Shown here in pieces: positions 35,055 through 42,857 of a DNA stretch of 64,000 nucleotides (position 1 is its first letter; every line of letters begins with the position of its first letter). The notes beneath the pieces were generated by a model, which had not been told where the DNA came from, did not search any database, and saw only the letters and a program-made list of their open reading frames with translations. The translations under genes and the position numbers were made by a program. The DNA lies in contig NZ_CP100000.1 in NCBI RefSeq assembly GCF_024138165.1, forward strand, positions 2,480,001 to 2,544,000, written 5' to 3'. Origin of the DNA: Halorussus vallis. GTDB taxonomy: Archaea > Halobacteriota > Halobacteria > Halobacteriales > Haladaptataceae.

Positions 35055-35720
35055 CTACTGCGATTCGAGCGCCAGCGCCGCCCCGAGCGCGACCAGAACC
35101 GACCCCGAAACCCACCGCAGGCCGTCGGCCAGTCGGGGTCGCGCCCGGAAGGCGCGCCGGACTCCGCCAGAGAGCAGGCCGACCCCGCCGAGGTAGCACG
35201 CGGTCAGCGCGGCGTAGGTTCCGCCGAGCGCGAGCATCTCGCCGGTCGCGCCCGGCCCGGACCCGACGAACTGCGGGAGGAACGCCAAGAAGAACAGCGC
35301 GACCTTGGGATTGAGAACGTTGACGGTCACGCCCCGGAGGTAGCCGCGCTTGAGGTCGGAGTCGGCGGCCGTGGCGCCGGAGTCGGTGACCGTCGGGTCG
35401 AGGTCGGTGAGGCCGTCGAGGTCGCCGCCGTCCCACAGCGTCTTTGCGCCGAGGTAGAGGAGGTAGGCCGCTCCGACGTACTTGACCGCGGCGTAGGCCA
35501 GCGCCGAGGTCCGGAGCAGGGCCGCGAGGCCGACCGCGGCGGCCGTGGTGTGGACCAGGATGCCGGTGCTGACACCCAGCGCGGAGGCGAGGCCGGCGCG
35601 TTTGCCCGTGCCGACGCCCTGGGTGAGGACGAAGACGGTGTCCGGGCCGGGCATCAGGATGAGTGACATCGCCGCGCCGACGAAGACGAGGTAGGCGTGG
35701 AGGTCGATGCTCGGGAGCAT
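35055..35720 (-). CDS. LysE/RhtB family exporter
   Basis: A 221-residue protein with about six hydrophobic helices. The N-terminal 'LMPGPDTVFVLTQGVGTGKRAGL' is characteristic of LysE/RhtB, with 'LNPKVALFFLAFLPQF' in the middle. Family members export amino acids or homoserine lactone-like compounds; the substrate here is unknown. It is transcribed away from the small Cys-rich gene, with a hairpin (35764-35793) upstream. No regulator is adjacent. Confidence 0.88.
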   Translation of the reverse strand: MLPSIDLHAYLVFVGAAMSLILMPGPDTVFVLTQGVGTGKRAGLASALGVSTGILVHTTAAAVGLAALLRTSALAYAAVKYVGAAYLLYLGAKTLWDGGDLDGLTDLDPTVTDSGATAADSDLKRGYLRGVTVNVLNPKVALFFLAFLPQFVGSGPGATGEMLALGGTYAALTACYLGGVGLLSGGVRRAFRARPRLADGLRWVSGSVLVALGAALALESQ

Positions 35721-35763
35721 TCGCGTGCTGGAGGCGTTCGAGGCCGAGCAGGTAAGTCTTGGC

Positions 35764-35793
35764 GGTCGAGCGATTCCGCGGGATCGCTCGACC
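35764..35793. repeat. Hairpin between divergent genes
   Basis: Eleven-base arms (ggtcgagcgat and complement) with an 8-base loop, in the 203-base gap between the LysE-like gene and the Cys/His protein gene. Role unclear. Confidence 0.45.
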
Positions 35794-35923
35794 GTGAGTC
35801 ACCGCCCTGCCGTCGGCCAACCGTCGTTTTACGGTCGACTACCGTTTCACGGCCGACCGTAGACGCGGTCGGCCGCCCGCCCACGAACAGACCTATCTTC
35901 CCCGGCGCCCAACACGCCCGTAA

Positions 35924-36202
35924 ATGGACGACCGCCTCGAACACTTCCTCCGCTCGAAGCTACGCTCGGCGGGGCGGCAGTACGCCGACGCCAAACGAGC
36001 CTACAGCGACGCCCGGCGGGCCGCGCTCGCAGACCTCCCCCAGGACGAGCAGGGTCGCGCCCGCATCGTCTGTCGCCGGCACGCCGAACGCCGGGCGGTG
36101 TCGCTCGACACGGCGGCCCGCCCCGATTGCTTCGACCCCGACCACCCCGACTGTCGCGGGTGCGCCGAGGACGTGCGCGACGGCCGAATCGAGACGTGGT
36201 AG
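35924..36202 (+). CDS. Small conserved haloarchaeal Cys/His protein
   Basis: A 92-residue soluble protein with an Arg/Ala-rich N-terminal helix and a C-terminal Cys/His set ('CRRHAERRAV', 'CFDPDHPDCRGC') that probably binds zinc. It ends five bases before the nucleotidyltransferase gene, so they are likely one transcript. No function is recognised. Confidence 0.7.
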   Translation: MDDRLEHFLRSKLRSAGRQYADAKRAYSDARRAALADLPQDEQGRARIVCRRHAERRAVSLDTAARPDCFDPDHPDCRGCAEDVRDGRIETW

Positions 36203-36207
36203 CCCGT

Positions 36208-37227
36208 ATGTCCGAAATCGATACGCCCATCGTCGCGCTCGTGATGGCCGGCGGCACCGGCACTCGACTCTATCCCGCGAGTCGGTCCGACCGCCCGAAG
36301 CAGTTCCTCTCGCTCGCGGACGGCGACGACGATTCCCTGTTGGCTCGGACCGTCGACCGCGTCGGCTTCGCCGACGAAGTCTACGTCTCGACGGCCGAGG
36401 AGCACGCCGAGGCGGTCCGCGAGGAGGTCCCCGAAGCGGGCGTCCTCGTCGAACCCGAGGCGAAGGACACCGGTCCGGCGCTGGCGTACGCGGCCCACCG
36501 AATACGGGAGCAGGTCGGCGACTGCGTCGTGCTCTGCGTGCCGAGCGACCACGTGATTCGCGGCGACTTCGCGGCCGCGGCGCGCGCGGCCGCGAACGTC
36601 GCAGTGGAAACGGAGGGGTTGGTCGCGTTCGGCGTCGAACCCTCGCGAGCAGCCACCGGATACGGCTACATCGAACCGGGCGAAAACCGGGGGACGGGGT
36701 ACGAAATCGAGCGGTTCAGGGAGAAGCCAGATGCCGAAACCGCCCGGCGGTTCGTCGAGGAGGGCTTCTACTGGAACGCCGGACTGTTTGCGTGGACGCC
36801 CGAGGCGTTCCTCCGGGAGGCCGCCGACTCCCCGCTCGCGCCGCTGGTGGATGCGCTGGAGGCGGGCGAGGCCGAACGCGGCTTCGCCGAGGTCGAGTCG
36901 GTCAGCGTCGACTACGCCGTGATGGAGCGCACCGAGGCGGCCTACGTCGTGCCCGCCGAGTTCGAGTGGGACGACCTGGGGTCGTGGGACGCCGTCGAGC
37001 GCGTGGTCGAAACCGACGCGGACGGGAACGCCACGTTGGGGGACGCACTCGCAATCGACGCCGAGGACAGCGTCATCGTCGGCGACGAGGACGTCCACGT
37101 CAGCATCGTCGGCGTCGACGGACTGGTCGTCGCGGCCTACGACGACCGCGTTCTGGTCGTGCCGAAAGACGACGCCCAGCGGGTGCGCGAGGTCGTCGCC
37201 GCGTTGCGCGAACGGGGCCGGTTCTGA
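36208..37227 (+). CDS. Mannose-1-phosphate guanylyltransferase-like nucleotidyltransferase
   Basis: A 339-residue enzyme beginning at 36208. The signature 'VMAGGTGTRLYPASRSDRPKQFL' has the GxGTRL...KQ pattern of mannose-1-phosphate guanylyltransferases; 'CVPSDHVI', 'EKPDAETARRFVEEGFYWNAGLF' and 'VPAEFEWDDLGSWDAVE' follow the ManC core. It makes GDP-mannose from GTP and mannose-1-phosphate for glycan synthesis, which could serve surface-protein glycosylation. The bacterial ManC C-terminal isomerase domain is absent. Confidence 0.9.
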   Translation: MSEIDTPIVALVMAGGTGTRLYPASRSDRPKQFLSLADGDDDSLLARTVDRVGFADEVYVSTAEEHAEAVREEVPEAGVLVEPEAKDTGPALAYAAHRIREQVGDCVVLCVPSDHVIRGDFAAAARAAANVAVETEGLVAFGVEPSRAATGYGYIEPGENRGTGYEIERFREKPDAETARRFVEEGFYWNAGLFAWTPEAFLREAADSPLAPLVDALEAGEAERGFAEVESVSVDYAVMERTEAAYVVPAEFEWDDLGSWDAVERVVETDADGNATLGDALAIDAEDSVIVGDEDVHVSIVGVDGLVVAAYDDRVLVVPKDDAQRVREVVAALRERGRF

Positions 37228-37290
37228 GCCGCGGCCGCCCGGAGAAGCGGCCGTTCGACCTTTGGGGACGAACGCCGTAGGGTCGATGTC

Positions 37291-37560
37291 ATGGCCGACG
37301 TACCAGACGTCGAGGCGGTCGAGACCGAAGACGAGTTCATCCACGTCCGGTTCCGCGACCCCGACGAGTTCGATCAGATTCGGACGCCCGACTGGGCGGC
37401 CAACGCCGCCCGCGACGTCTCGGAGGGCGCGGAGGTCCGGACCGGCAAGGAGAAGGACAGCGACGAGTGGGAGGTCCAGAGCGTCCTCATCGAGAAGAGC
37501 GTCGGGGAGGACGAGGCCCGCGAGCAGGCCGAGGAGATAGTCGAAAAGATAGAGTCGTAA
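37291..37560 (+). CDS. Small acidic conserved haloarchaeal protein
   Basis: An 89-residue, very acidic protein (MADVPDVEAVETEDEF...), with no Cys and no membrane segment, and a helical Glu/Ala-rich C-terminus. It looks like a compact alpha/beta haloarchaeal protein of unknown function, 63 bases after the nucleotidyltransferase gene on the same strand. Confidence 0.65.
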   Translation: MADVPDVEAVETEDEFIHVRFRDPDEFDQIRTPDWAANAARDVSEGAEVRTGKEKDSDEWEVQSVLIEKSVGEDEAREQAEEIVEKIES

Positions 37561-37929
37561 GCAGCGGTCCGGCCGAAAGCGGTTCGTCGGCGCGGAGTCG
37601 AAGGTTCGAGCGGTCGGAACTCGAAGCACCCCGTGACAGACGCGTCCGATTTATGTCTCCACCACCCGTTAATTACCTTCCTGAGTGCGTAAAATACTGG
37701 ACGCCGGCACCACATCTTACTACTGAGAATTCCATGCATAGGTTATAAAATGAGTTCCGGTCGATTCTGGTATGACGTTAGATATATCGTCACGGAAGAT
37801 CGTCTGCGGAGGACTTCTACCAACGACCGAGGTTCCTGATTACCCCTCCACAGTCGTCGATGTCGTCCGGCAGACTTCGCTGTCGACCGGAGCCCAGCGG
37901 TTCGAGCGTAACGACTCGTAATTTCACTC
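37561..37929. other. Intergenic region upstream of the transducer pair
   Basis: About 370 bases, AT-richer in the middle (37660-37800). TTATAAAATG at 37743-37752 looks like a TATA box but is far from the next start; a 29-codon frame after it has no support. Probably the promoter region of the membrane-protein/transducer pair. Confidence 0.45.
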
Positions 37930-38205
37930 ATGTCATCTTTCGCAACACTCGAAGTCGTCGGTCTGGTGATCAGTCTCCTCGGTCTCGTTCCGGTCGCGTT
38001 ACTGTACCGCGACAAGTCGAAGTGGTTCACGTGCGGCTACGTACTCCTGGTCGTCGGGATGGTCGCGACGAACCTGGAAGTCGTCGTGCTCGGTAGCGTT
38101 CTCGACGTCGTCGAACACGGAGTCGGCGTCGGAGCAGCGGGAGTGACCTTCTTCGCTGCCGCGTACCTGCGCCGGAAGGAAGTCATCGATACGGAGGAGT
38201 CGTAA
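37930..38205 (+). CDS. Small three-helix membrane protein linked to MCP transducer
   Basis: A 91-residue protein with three hydrophobic helices, a '[10 protein letters not shown]' loop after the first, and a basic-acidic tail. It ends one base before the transducer gene. Its layout (helix, YRD loop, two helices) mirrors the membrane part of that transducer ([14 protein letters not shown]), so it may be a paralogue of the sensor domain or its partner. No family name is known to me. Confidence 0.7.
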   Translation: MSSFATLEVVGLVISLLGLVPVALLYRDKSKWFTCGYVLLVVGMVATNLEVVVLGSVLDVVEHGVGVGAAGVTFFAAAYLRRKEVIDTEES

Positions 38206-38206
38206 G

Positions 38207-39844
38207 ATGGTCCCGCTCAACCCGATACTCGACTCGATCGGCGTTCTCGGCTTCGTCGGTGCGGTGGTCGTCGGTTGGTGGAACTACCGCGACAGCGAGG
38301 CGGAAGCGGCGTTCTGGATGACGTTCACGTTCGCCTCGATGTTGGGGGTGGTCTGGACTGTCAGTCTCATGCTGGAGAAGGCGGGCATCTACCAAGAGGT
38401 GTTCAACCTGGCGACCGGTCCCCTGATGACGGCGACCGTCGCCGTGTTCGCCATCGGGGGTACTGCGACGCTCTCGGTCGTCGAGGACATGAAGCAGGTC
38501 GTCGAGAACGTGGAGCAAGAGCGCCGGCAAGCCGAACAGGCCAAGCAGAAGGCGCAGGAACAGAGTACCGAAGCGGAACGGGCGAAACAGGAAGCGGAGC
38601 AGGCGCGCCAGGACGCCAAGCAACGCGAAGCGGACCTCGAATCGTTCACCGACGCGCTCGAACGGAAGGCCGGGGAGTTCGGCGGCGTCATGGAGGAGGC
38701 CGCCGCGGGCGACCTCACCCGCCGGATGGACCCCGAGAGCCCGAGCGAGGCGATGCGTTCCATCGCCGAGCGGTTCAACGCCATGATGGCCGACCTCGAA
38801 CGGACCGTCGGTCGGATCAAGGAGTTCTCGGTCGAGGTGGCCCACACCAGCGAGGAAGCGAGTTCGGGGACCGGGGAGGTCGAACGCGCGAGCGTCGAGG
38901 TCGCCGAGTCCGTCGAGGACATCTCGGCGGGGTCGGTCGAACAGTCCGACCACCTCGACGAGGTCACCAACGAGATGAGCACGCTCTCGGCGACCATCGA
39001 GGAGGTCGCGGCGTCGGCCGACCAGGTCGCCGCCCTCTCCGAACAGGCTGCCGAGAAGGGCGTGGCCGGCCGCGAACTCTCCGACGAAGCCATCGACGAG
39101 ATGGACCGCATCGAGGAGACGACCGGCGAGACGGTCGGCACGGTCGAGCGACTCGACGACGAGATGGCCGAGATCGGCGACATCGTCGACATGATCGACA
39201 ACATCGCCGAGCAGACCAACGTGCTGGCGCTCAACGCCTCCATCGAGGCCGCCCGCGCGGGCGAGGCCGGCGAGGGCTTCGCGGTGGTCGCCAACGAGGT
39301 CAAGGACCTCGCGGAGGACACCCGCGACGCCACTCGCGAAATCGGCGACCTCATCGACCAGGTGCAGGACTCGACGTCGGCGACGGTCGCCGACATGCGC
39401 GAGATGCGCGAGCGCGTCGACGCGGGCATGGAGACCATCGACGAGGGCCTCGGGACGCTCGACGAGGTCGTCGAGGACGTCGAGGAGGCCAACGCGGGAA
39501 TCCAGGAGATACACGAGGCGACCGACGAACAGGCGACCTCGACCGAGGAGGTCGTCGCGATGGCCAGCGAGGTCGCGACCATCAGCGAGGAAACCGCCGC
39601 GGAGGCCGAGACGGTTTCGGCCGCGGCCGAAGAGCAGACCGCCTCGCTCGGGCAGGTCGTCACCGAGGTCGATACCCTCTCGGCGAAGTCCAGCGAACTG
39701 GACGCACTTCTCGACGAGTTCGAGGTGTCGACCGACGATTCGGACGCCTCGCCCGGCGGCGAGGACGACTCCGCGGCGCCCGGCCGGACCGAGCGGTCGG
39801 TGGCTACCGACGGTAGCGGCTTCGAGTGGGAACGGGAGAACTGA
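38207..39844 (+). CDS. Methyl-accepting chemotaxis (Htr-type) transducer
   Basis: A 545-residue signal transducer. Residues 1-95 hold three membrane helices with a short YRD loop and no large extracellular domain. Residues about 100-150 are a Gln/Glu/Lys-rich coiled coil, then a HAMP-like segment ('[14 protein letters not shown]'). The rest is the MCP signalling domain, with the hairpin '[39 protein letters not shown]'. It should control the CheA/CheW chemotaxis kinase. With no periplasmic domain, it may sense membrane state (energy taxis) or work through the adjacent small membrane protein. Confidence 0.9.
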   Translation: MVPLNPILDSIGVLGFVGAVVVGWWNYRDSEAEAAFWMTFTFASMLGVVWTVSLMLEKAGIYQEVFNLATGPLMTATVAVFAIGGTATLSVVEDMKQVVENVEQERRQAEQAKQKAQEQSTEAERAKQEAEQARQDAKQREADLESFTDALERKAGEFGGVMEEAAAGDLTRRMDPESPSEAMRSIAERFNAMMADLERTVGRIKEFSVEVAHTSEEASSGTGEVERASVEVAESVEDISAGSVEQSDHLDEVTNEMSTLSATIEEVAASADQVAALSEQAAEKGVAGRELSDEAIDEMDRIEETTGETVGTVERLDDEMAEIGDIVDMIDNIAEQTNVLALNASIEAARAGEAGEGFAVVANEVKDLAEDTRDATREIGDLIDQVQDSTSATVADMREMRERVDAGMETIDEGLGTLDEVVEDVEEANAGIQEIHEATDEQATSTEEVVAMASEVATISEETAAEAETVSAAAEEQTASLGQVVTEVDTLSAKSSELDALLDEFEVSTDDSDASPGGEDDSAAPGRTERSVATDGSGFEWEREN

Positions 39845-39910
39845 CCGACCGCAGGGTCCGTCGATCCGACCGCCGAAGCCGAGTTCTCTCTTCTTCGAGG
39901 CTCGTCCCGC

Positions 39911-40696
39911 TCAGCTTCGGAGTCGGCCGCCGTCGACGGGCATCGCCACGCCGTTGACGAAACTCGCGCGGTCGCTCGACAGGAACGCGACGGCGTCGCC
40001 GAACTCCTCGGGGTCGCCGACGCGGTCCAGCGGGATGTCCGCGGACCACGCCGCCAGGCCCTCGTCGTAGGTGTCGAACTCGCCGCGCTCGACCGACGCC
40101 TCGACGAGTTCCTGGATTCGGGGCGTCTCGTGGGCCCCGGGGAGGACGGCGTTGACCCGCACCTCCGGGGCGAACTCGCGGGCCTGGGTCTTCATCAGGC
40201 CGATGACCCCGCGCCGAACCGCGTTCGAGAGCACCAAGTCGTCGATTGCCTCCCGGACGCTCGTCGAGGTGACGTTGACGATGGTCCCGGCGTCGCTCTC
40301 GACGAGGTGCGGGTGGGCGGCCTTGGTCAGCCAGACCACGCTCATCACCAGCAGGTCGTAGGCCTCGTACCAGTCGCGCTCGGTCGTGTCGAGGAACGAC
40401 CCGCTCGGCGGACCGCCCGCGGAGGTCACGAGGTGGTCGAGGCCGCCGAACTCGTCGACGGTGGCGTCGACCAGCGCCTCGACCTCGTCGGGGTCGGTGA
40501 TGTCGCACTCGACGGCCAGCACGTCGCCGTCGCCGACCGCGTCTATCTCCTCCTCGGCGTCCGCGAGTTTCTCCGCGCCGCGGGCGCAGATGGTCACGTT
40601 CGCGCCCTCGGCGGCGAGCGCCTTCGCCGACGCCCGGCCGAGACCGCTCGAACTCGCCGTCACCAGTGCCGCGTTGCCGTCGATTCCCAGGTCCAT
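39911..40696 (-). CDS. Short-chain dehydrogenase/reductase, atypical active site
   Basis: A 261-residue Rossmann-fold protein: 'VTASSSGLGRASAKALAAEGANV' (NAD(P)-binding), 'NVTSTS' catalytic Ser region and 'NAVLPGAHET'. At the YxxxK site it reads 'LSNAVRRGVIG', so the usual Tyr and Lys are missing (Ser and Arg). A subgroup of SDRs with 'LSN..R' at this place is known, so this is a family feature rather than a mutation. Substrate unknown. It is on the same strand as Tfx, 62 bases downstream. Confidence 0.85.
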   Translation of the reverse strand: MDLGIDGNAALVTASSSGLGRASAKALAAEGANVTICARGAEKLADAEEEIDAVGDGDVLAVECDITDPDEVEALVDATVDEFGGLDHLVTSAGGPPSGSFLDTTERDWYEAYDLLVMSVVWLTKAAHPHLVESDAGTIVNVTSTSVREAIDDLVLSNAVRRGVIGLMKTQAREFAPEVRVNAVLPGAHETPRIQELVEASVERGEFDTYDEGLAAWSADIPLDRVGDPEEFGDAVAFLSSDRASFVNGVAMPVDGGRLRS

Positions 40697-40758
40697 GGTG
40701 GTCCGGTTCGCGGGCGGTGCTAAAAGTTCTCGTGGAACCGGGCGCGATTGCTCGAAAA

Positions 40759-41238
40759 CTACTCCTGACGCTCGTCGCCGCGCGACCGCCGGACCGTCAC
40801 TTCCCCCTCGGTCGTCACCCCGATGAGGAGGTCCTCCTGGACCTCGCGGCCCTCCACCGCGTCGCCGGCCTCGTCGCTGACGCGCTTCATCAGTTCCGGG
40901 GCGGCGTGGTTGACCTTCACGCTGGCCTCGTCGCAGGCGTCGTAGACGCGGGAGGGGACGTCGTAGAGGTCGGTGCCGCCCTCGACCACGATTCGGACCG
41001 GCGCGCGGAGCGCCTCGGCGAACGCGACCGTCTCGCGGGCCTTCCGGACGTTCTCGCGGGCGCTGGCCTCGATACTGGAGACGTTCGCGCGCGAGGTGCC
41101 GAGGCGCTCGGCGATGGTCGCCTGGGCGGTTCCGCGCTCGCGCAGGGCCAACACCACCGCCTGCCGGTGGGTCAGCACGCTCGTCTCCGCGTCGAACCCC
41201 GCGCGGTCGAGCAGTTCCTCGGGGTCGGAGTCGCTCAC
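40759..41238 (-). CDS. Tfx family DNA-binding protein
   Basis: A 159-residue protein from a GTG at 41238 preceded by GGAGGGG (41245-41239 region), which decides the start over a longer Arg-rich frame. The N-terminal HTH reads 'LTHRQAVVLALRERGTAQATIAERLGTSRANVSSIE', typical of Tfx (first described in Methanothermobacter). The C-terminus is a mixed alpha/beta region ('PVRIVVEGGTDLYDVPSRVYDACDEASVKV') that may bind a ligand, possibly molybdate by analogy. Probably a transcription factor; targets unknown. Confidence 0.85.
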   Translation of the reverse strand: MSDSDPEELLDRAGFDAETSVLTHRQAVVLALRERGTAQATIAERLGTSRANVSSIEASARENVRKARETVAFAEALRAPVRIVVEGGTDLYDVPSRVYDACDEASVKVNHAAPELMKRVSDEAGDAVEGREVQEDLLIGVTTEGEVTVRRSRGDERQE

Positions 41239-41329
41239 GGGTTCCCCTCCACTGGGCGGACGGGACCCGGGTTCGACCGGGCGAAGAGACACTCCATACG
41301 TGCGTCTACGCACTCGGTACGAAAAAACC

Positions 41330-41365
41330 CGCGGCGATTCGACGCGGCCGCGTCGAATCGCCGCG
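41330..41365. terminator. Perfect 36-bp palindrome between TRAM and Tfx genes
   Basis: Arms cgcggcgattcgacgcgg and exact complement with no loop, 84 bases downstream of the TRAM gene and upstream of Tfx. An A6 run (41322-41327) lies just after it on the minus-strand transcript (T6 in RNA sense), consistent with termination of the TRAM gene. Confidence 0.6.
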
Positions 41366-41448
41366 ACTGCGTCGGACTGCCGTGACCGTCTCGACCGCCG
41401 CACAGCGTCGGGACTGTCCACCTCGACGACGCTGAGTCCGCCCGGCGG

Positions 41449-41922
41449 TCAGCCTCCCCAGAAGTTGTCCCGGCTGCCGAGCCTGGGACGCGAGGGGCCG
41501 CCGTCGTCCTTGTCGTCCTTGTCGTTCTTGTCGTCCTCGCTCCGGGTCGCGTCCGATTCGCCGTCCTCGTCGGTTTCCGCCTCCTCGTCCATCGGAAGGC
41601 GCTCGATTTCGTCGGCGCGAGCGTGGTTGGACTTCACCTTCGTGATCTTGACCTTCGCGCGAGCCTCCGGCAGGACGCCGTCGACCATGACGATGAAGCC
41701 GTCCTCGGTCCGGCCGACGCCCGCGCCGCTCTCGTGGATGTCGTCGACCTCGACGACGACCTCCTCGCCGGGCTGGACGGGCGCGGTCTTGAGGTCGCGA
41801 ATCGGCTGGTTGTAGTGGTCGCACCACTCGGCGCCCCCGCGGTCGCCGTAGTGTTGGCATCCCATTCCCTCGATGCGTTCCTGAAAACTCGGGCATTCGT
41901 CTGCGAGCGGACAGTCCGGCAT
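41449..41922 (-). CDS. TRAM-domain protein with N-terminal Cys motif
   Basis: A 157-residue protein. Residues 1-40 carry Cys residues (CPLADEC, MGCQHYG, EWCDHYN) likely to bind a metal. Residues about 48-105 are a TRAM domain ('PVQPGEEVVVEVDDIHESGAGVGRTEDGFIVMVDGVLPEARAKVKI'), an RNA-binding beta-barrel. The tail is a long charged Asp/Lys region. Archaeal TRAM proteins are proposed RNA chaperones; this one is a longer variant with extra domains. It is divergent from nothing close and is followed by the palindrome at 41330. Confidence 0.88.
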   Translation of the reverse strand: MPDCPLADECPSFQERIEGMGCQHYGDRGGAEWCDHYNQPIRDLKTAPVQPGEEVVVEVDDIHESGAGVGRTEDGFIVMVDGVLPEARAKVKITKVKSNHARADEIERLPMDEEAETDEDGESDATRSEDDKNDKDDKDDGGPSRPRLGSRDNFWGG

Positions 41923-41978
41923 GAGCGACGATACTTTCTCACCGGTCTAAACACTTCCGACAACCTTTTGCTGCGCTC

Positions 41979-42013
41979 AGCGAGGGTGCGAGCCGATGGC
42001 CCGCACCCTCGCT
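41979..42013. repeat. Hairpin in gap upstream of TRAM gene
   Basis: Twelve-base arms (agcgagggtgcg and complement) with an 11-base loop. The 290-base gap up to 42214 also holds a short ggcggcc/ggccgcc dyad and low-complexity GCTCGCTCGC sequence (42093-42123), and no gene. Confidence 0.5.
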
Positions 42014-42214
42014 TCGCTGGCAAAACGTTGATGAAAAGCACGTCGTCACCGCCTCTGCGGCGGCCGAAGGCCGCCGCTTCGACGGTTCCTCGGCTCGCTC
42101 GCTCACTGCGTTCGCTCGCGGTAGAACTGCTTGGACTCCACCGCGACCTCCTCGGCGGCCGTAACCGCCTCACTACCGTTTCGCCTTCACACCGCCGTCC
42201 GCTCGCCGTCGGTG

Positions 42215-42388
42215 CTACTCGCCGACGACGAGGAACGTCTCCTCGCCCTTGCACTCGAAGTAGACCGGTTCGTCTTCGAACCACTCTTCGACGTACTCTT
42301 CGACGCGTGCGGTTTCGACCTCGGACACTTCCAGCGCGGTCTCGTTCGGGTTCGCGGCGTCTTCCTCGCGGGCGAGTTCGGCTATCAT
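42215..42388 (-). CDS. Small acidic protein (57 residues)
   Basis: A 57-residue open frame from ATG 42388 to TAG 42215, starting MIAELAREEDAAN. The product is highly acidic with 'EEYVEEWFEDEPVYFECKGEETFLVVGE' character, so it uses haloarchaeal codons and composition on this strand only. A CACTTTCACTTTCACT element and AT-rich boxes lie immediately upstream, and the likely leaderless start supports expression. One Cys; function unknown. Confidence 0.65.
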   Translation of the reverse strand: MIAELAREEDAANPNETALEVSEVETARVEEYVEEWFEDEPVYFECKGEETFLVVGE

Positions 42389-42432
42389 ATCCTATACGTA
42401 TCGGGGTACGAATATGAATGTCAGCCATGCGC

Positions 42433-42448
42433 AGTGAAAGTGAAAGTG
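42433..42448 (-). promoter_or_regulatory. CACTTTCACTTTCACT element upstream of small acidic gene
   Basis: The 16-mer is identical to that upstream of rpa3. On the minus strand a CATATT box follows about 14 bases later and the start codon at 42388 after that. Confidence 0.55.
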
Positions 42449-42524
42449 ACGGACAGAGACGCCTTCGGGTCGAATAGCGGGTGGTGCCGTCGCCGACCGG
42501 GAGCCGTTTTAGAACGGTCGACTT

Positions 42525-42734
42525 TCAGATGTATTGGGCCGCGATGTACGTCAACAGCGCTAGTCCGACGAACGGGATGACGTGCAGGCCCAGCGCGACG
42601 GCCTTGATGAAGATGTTGTCCGGCCACGGCGAGACGACGGCCGTCAACACGATGAAAAACAGCAGGATGCCCATCGGGACGAGGTTGACCGTGATGTCCA
42701 GGAGCGTCTCGCGGTTGAAGACGGAGCTGTCCAT
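42525..42734 (-). CDS. Small two-helix membrane protein (DUF6684-like)
   Basis: A 69-residue protein with two clear transmembrane helices ('NLVPMGILLFFIVLTAVVS' and 'VALGLHVIPFVGLALLTYIAA') joined by a 'PWPDNIFIKA' loop. It looks like the haloarchaeal DUF6684 family, often linked to haem-copper oxidase gene regions, but no oxidase gene is adjacent here. Family call from memory. Confidence 0.7.
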   Translation of the reverse strand: MDSSVFNRETLLDITVNLVPMGILLFFIVLTAVVSPWPDNIFIKAVALGLHVIPFVGLALLTYIAAQYI

Positions 42735-42857
42735 GTCGTGTATCTCTCACGGCGAGAACTCCCATAACGCCTGCGGCCGGTTTCGACCGCGTCGAGCGTC
42801 GAAACGTGGGGGTGGCGTGGTCGCTACGGGAATCGCGGGGAATTCGAGAAAGTCCGC

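Noticed and set aside
37750-37839. 29-codon frame after a TATA-like sequence
   Set aside because: Too short, not acidic, no ribosome-binding site or conservation evidence.
42055-42125. GC-rich low-complexity run with GCTCGCTCGC and short dyads
   Set aside because: Resembles filler sequence seen elsewhere in the window; not a gene or clear terminator, so only mentioned under the neighbouring hairpin.
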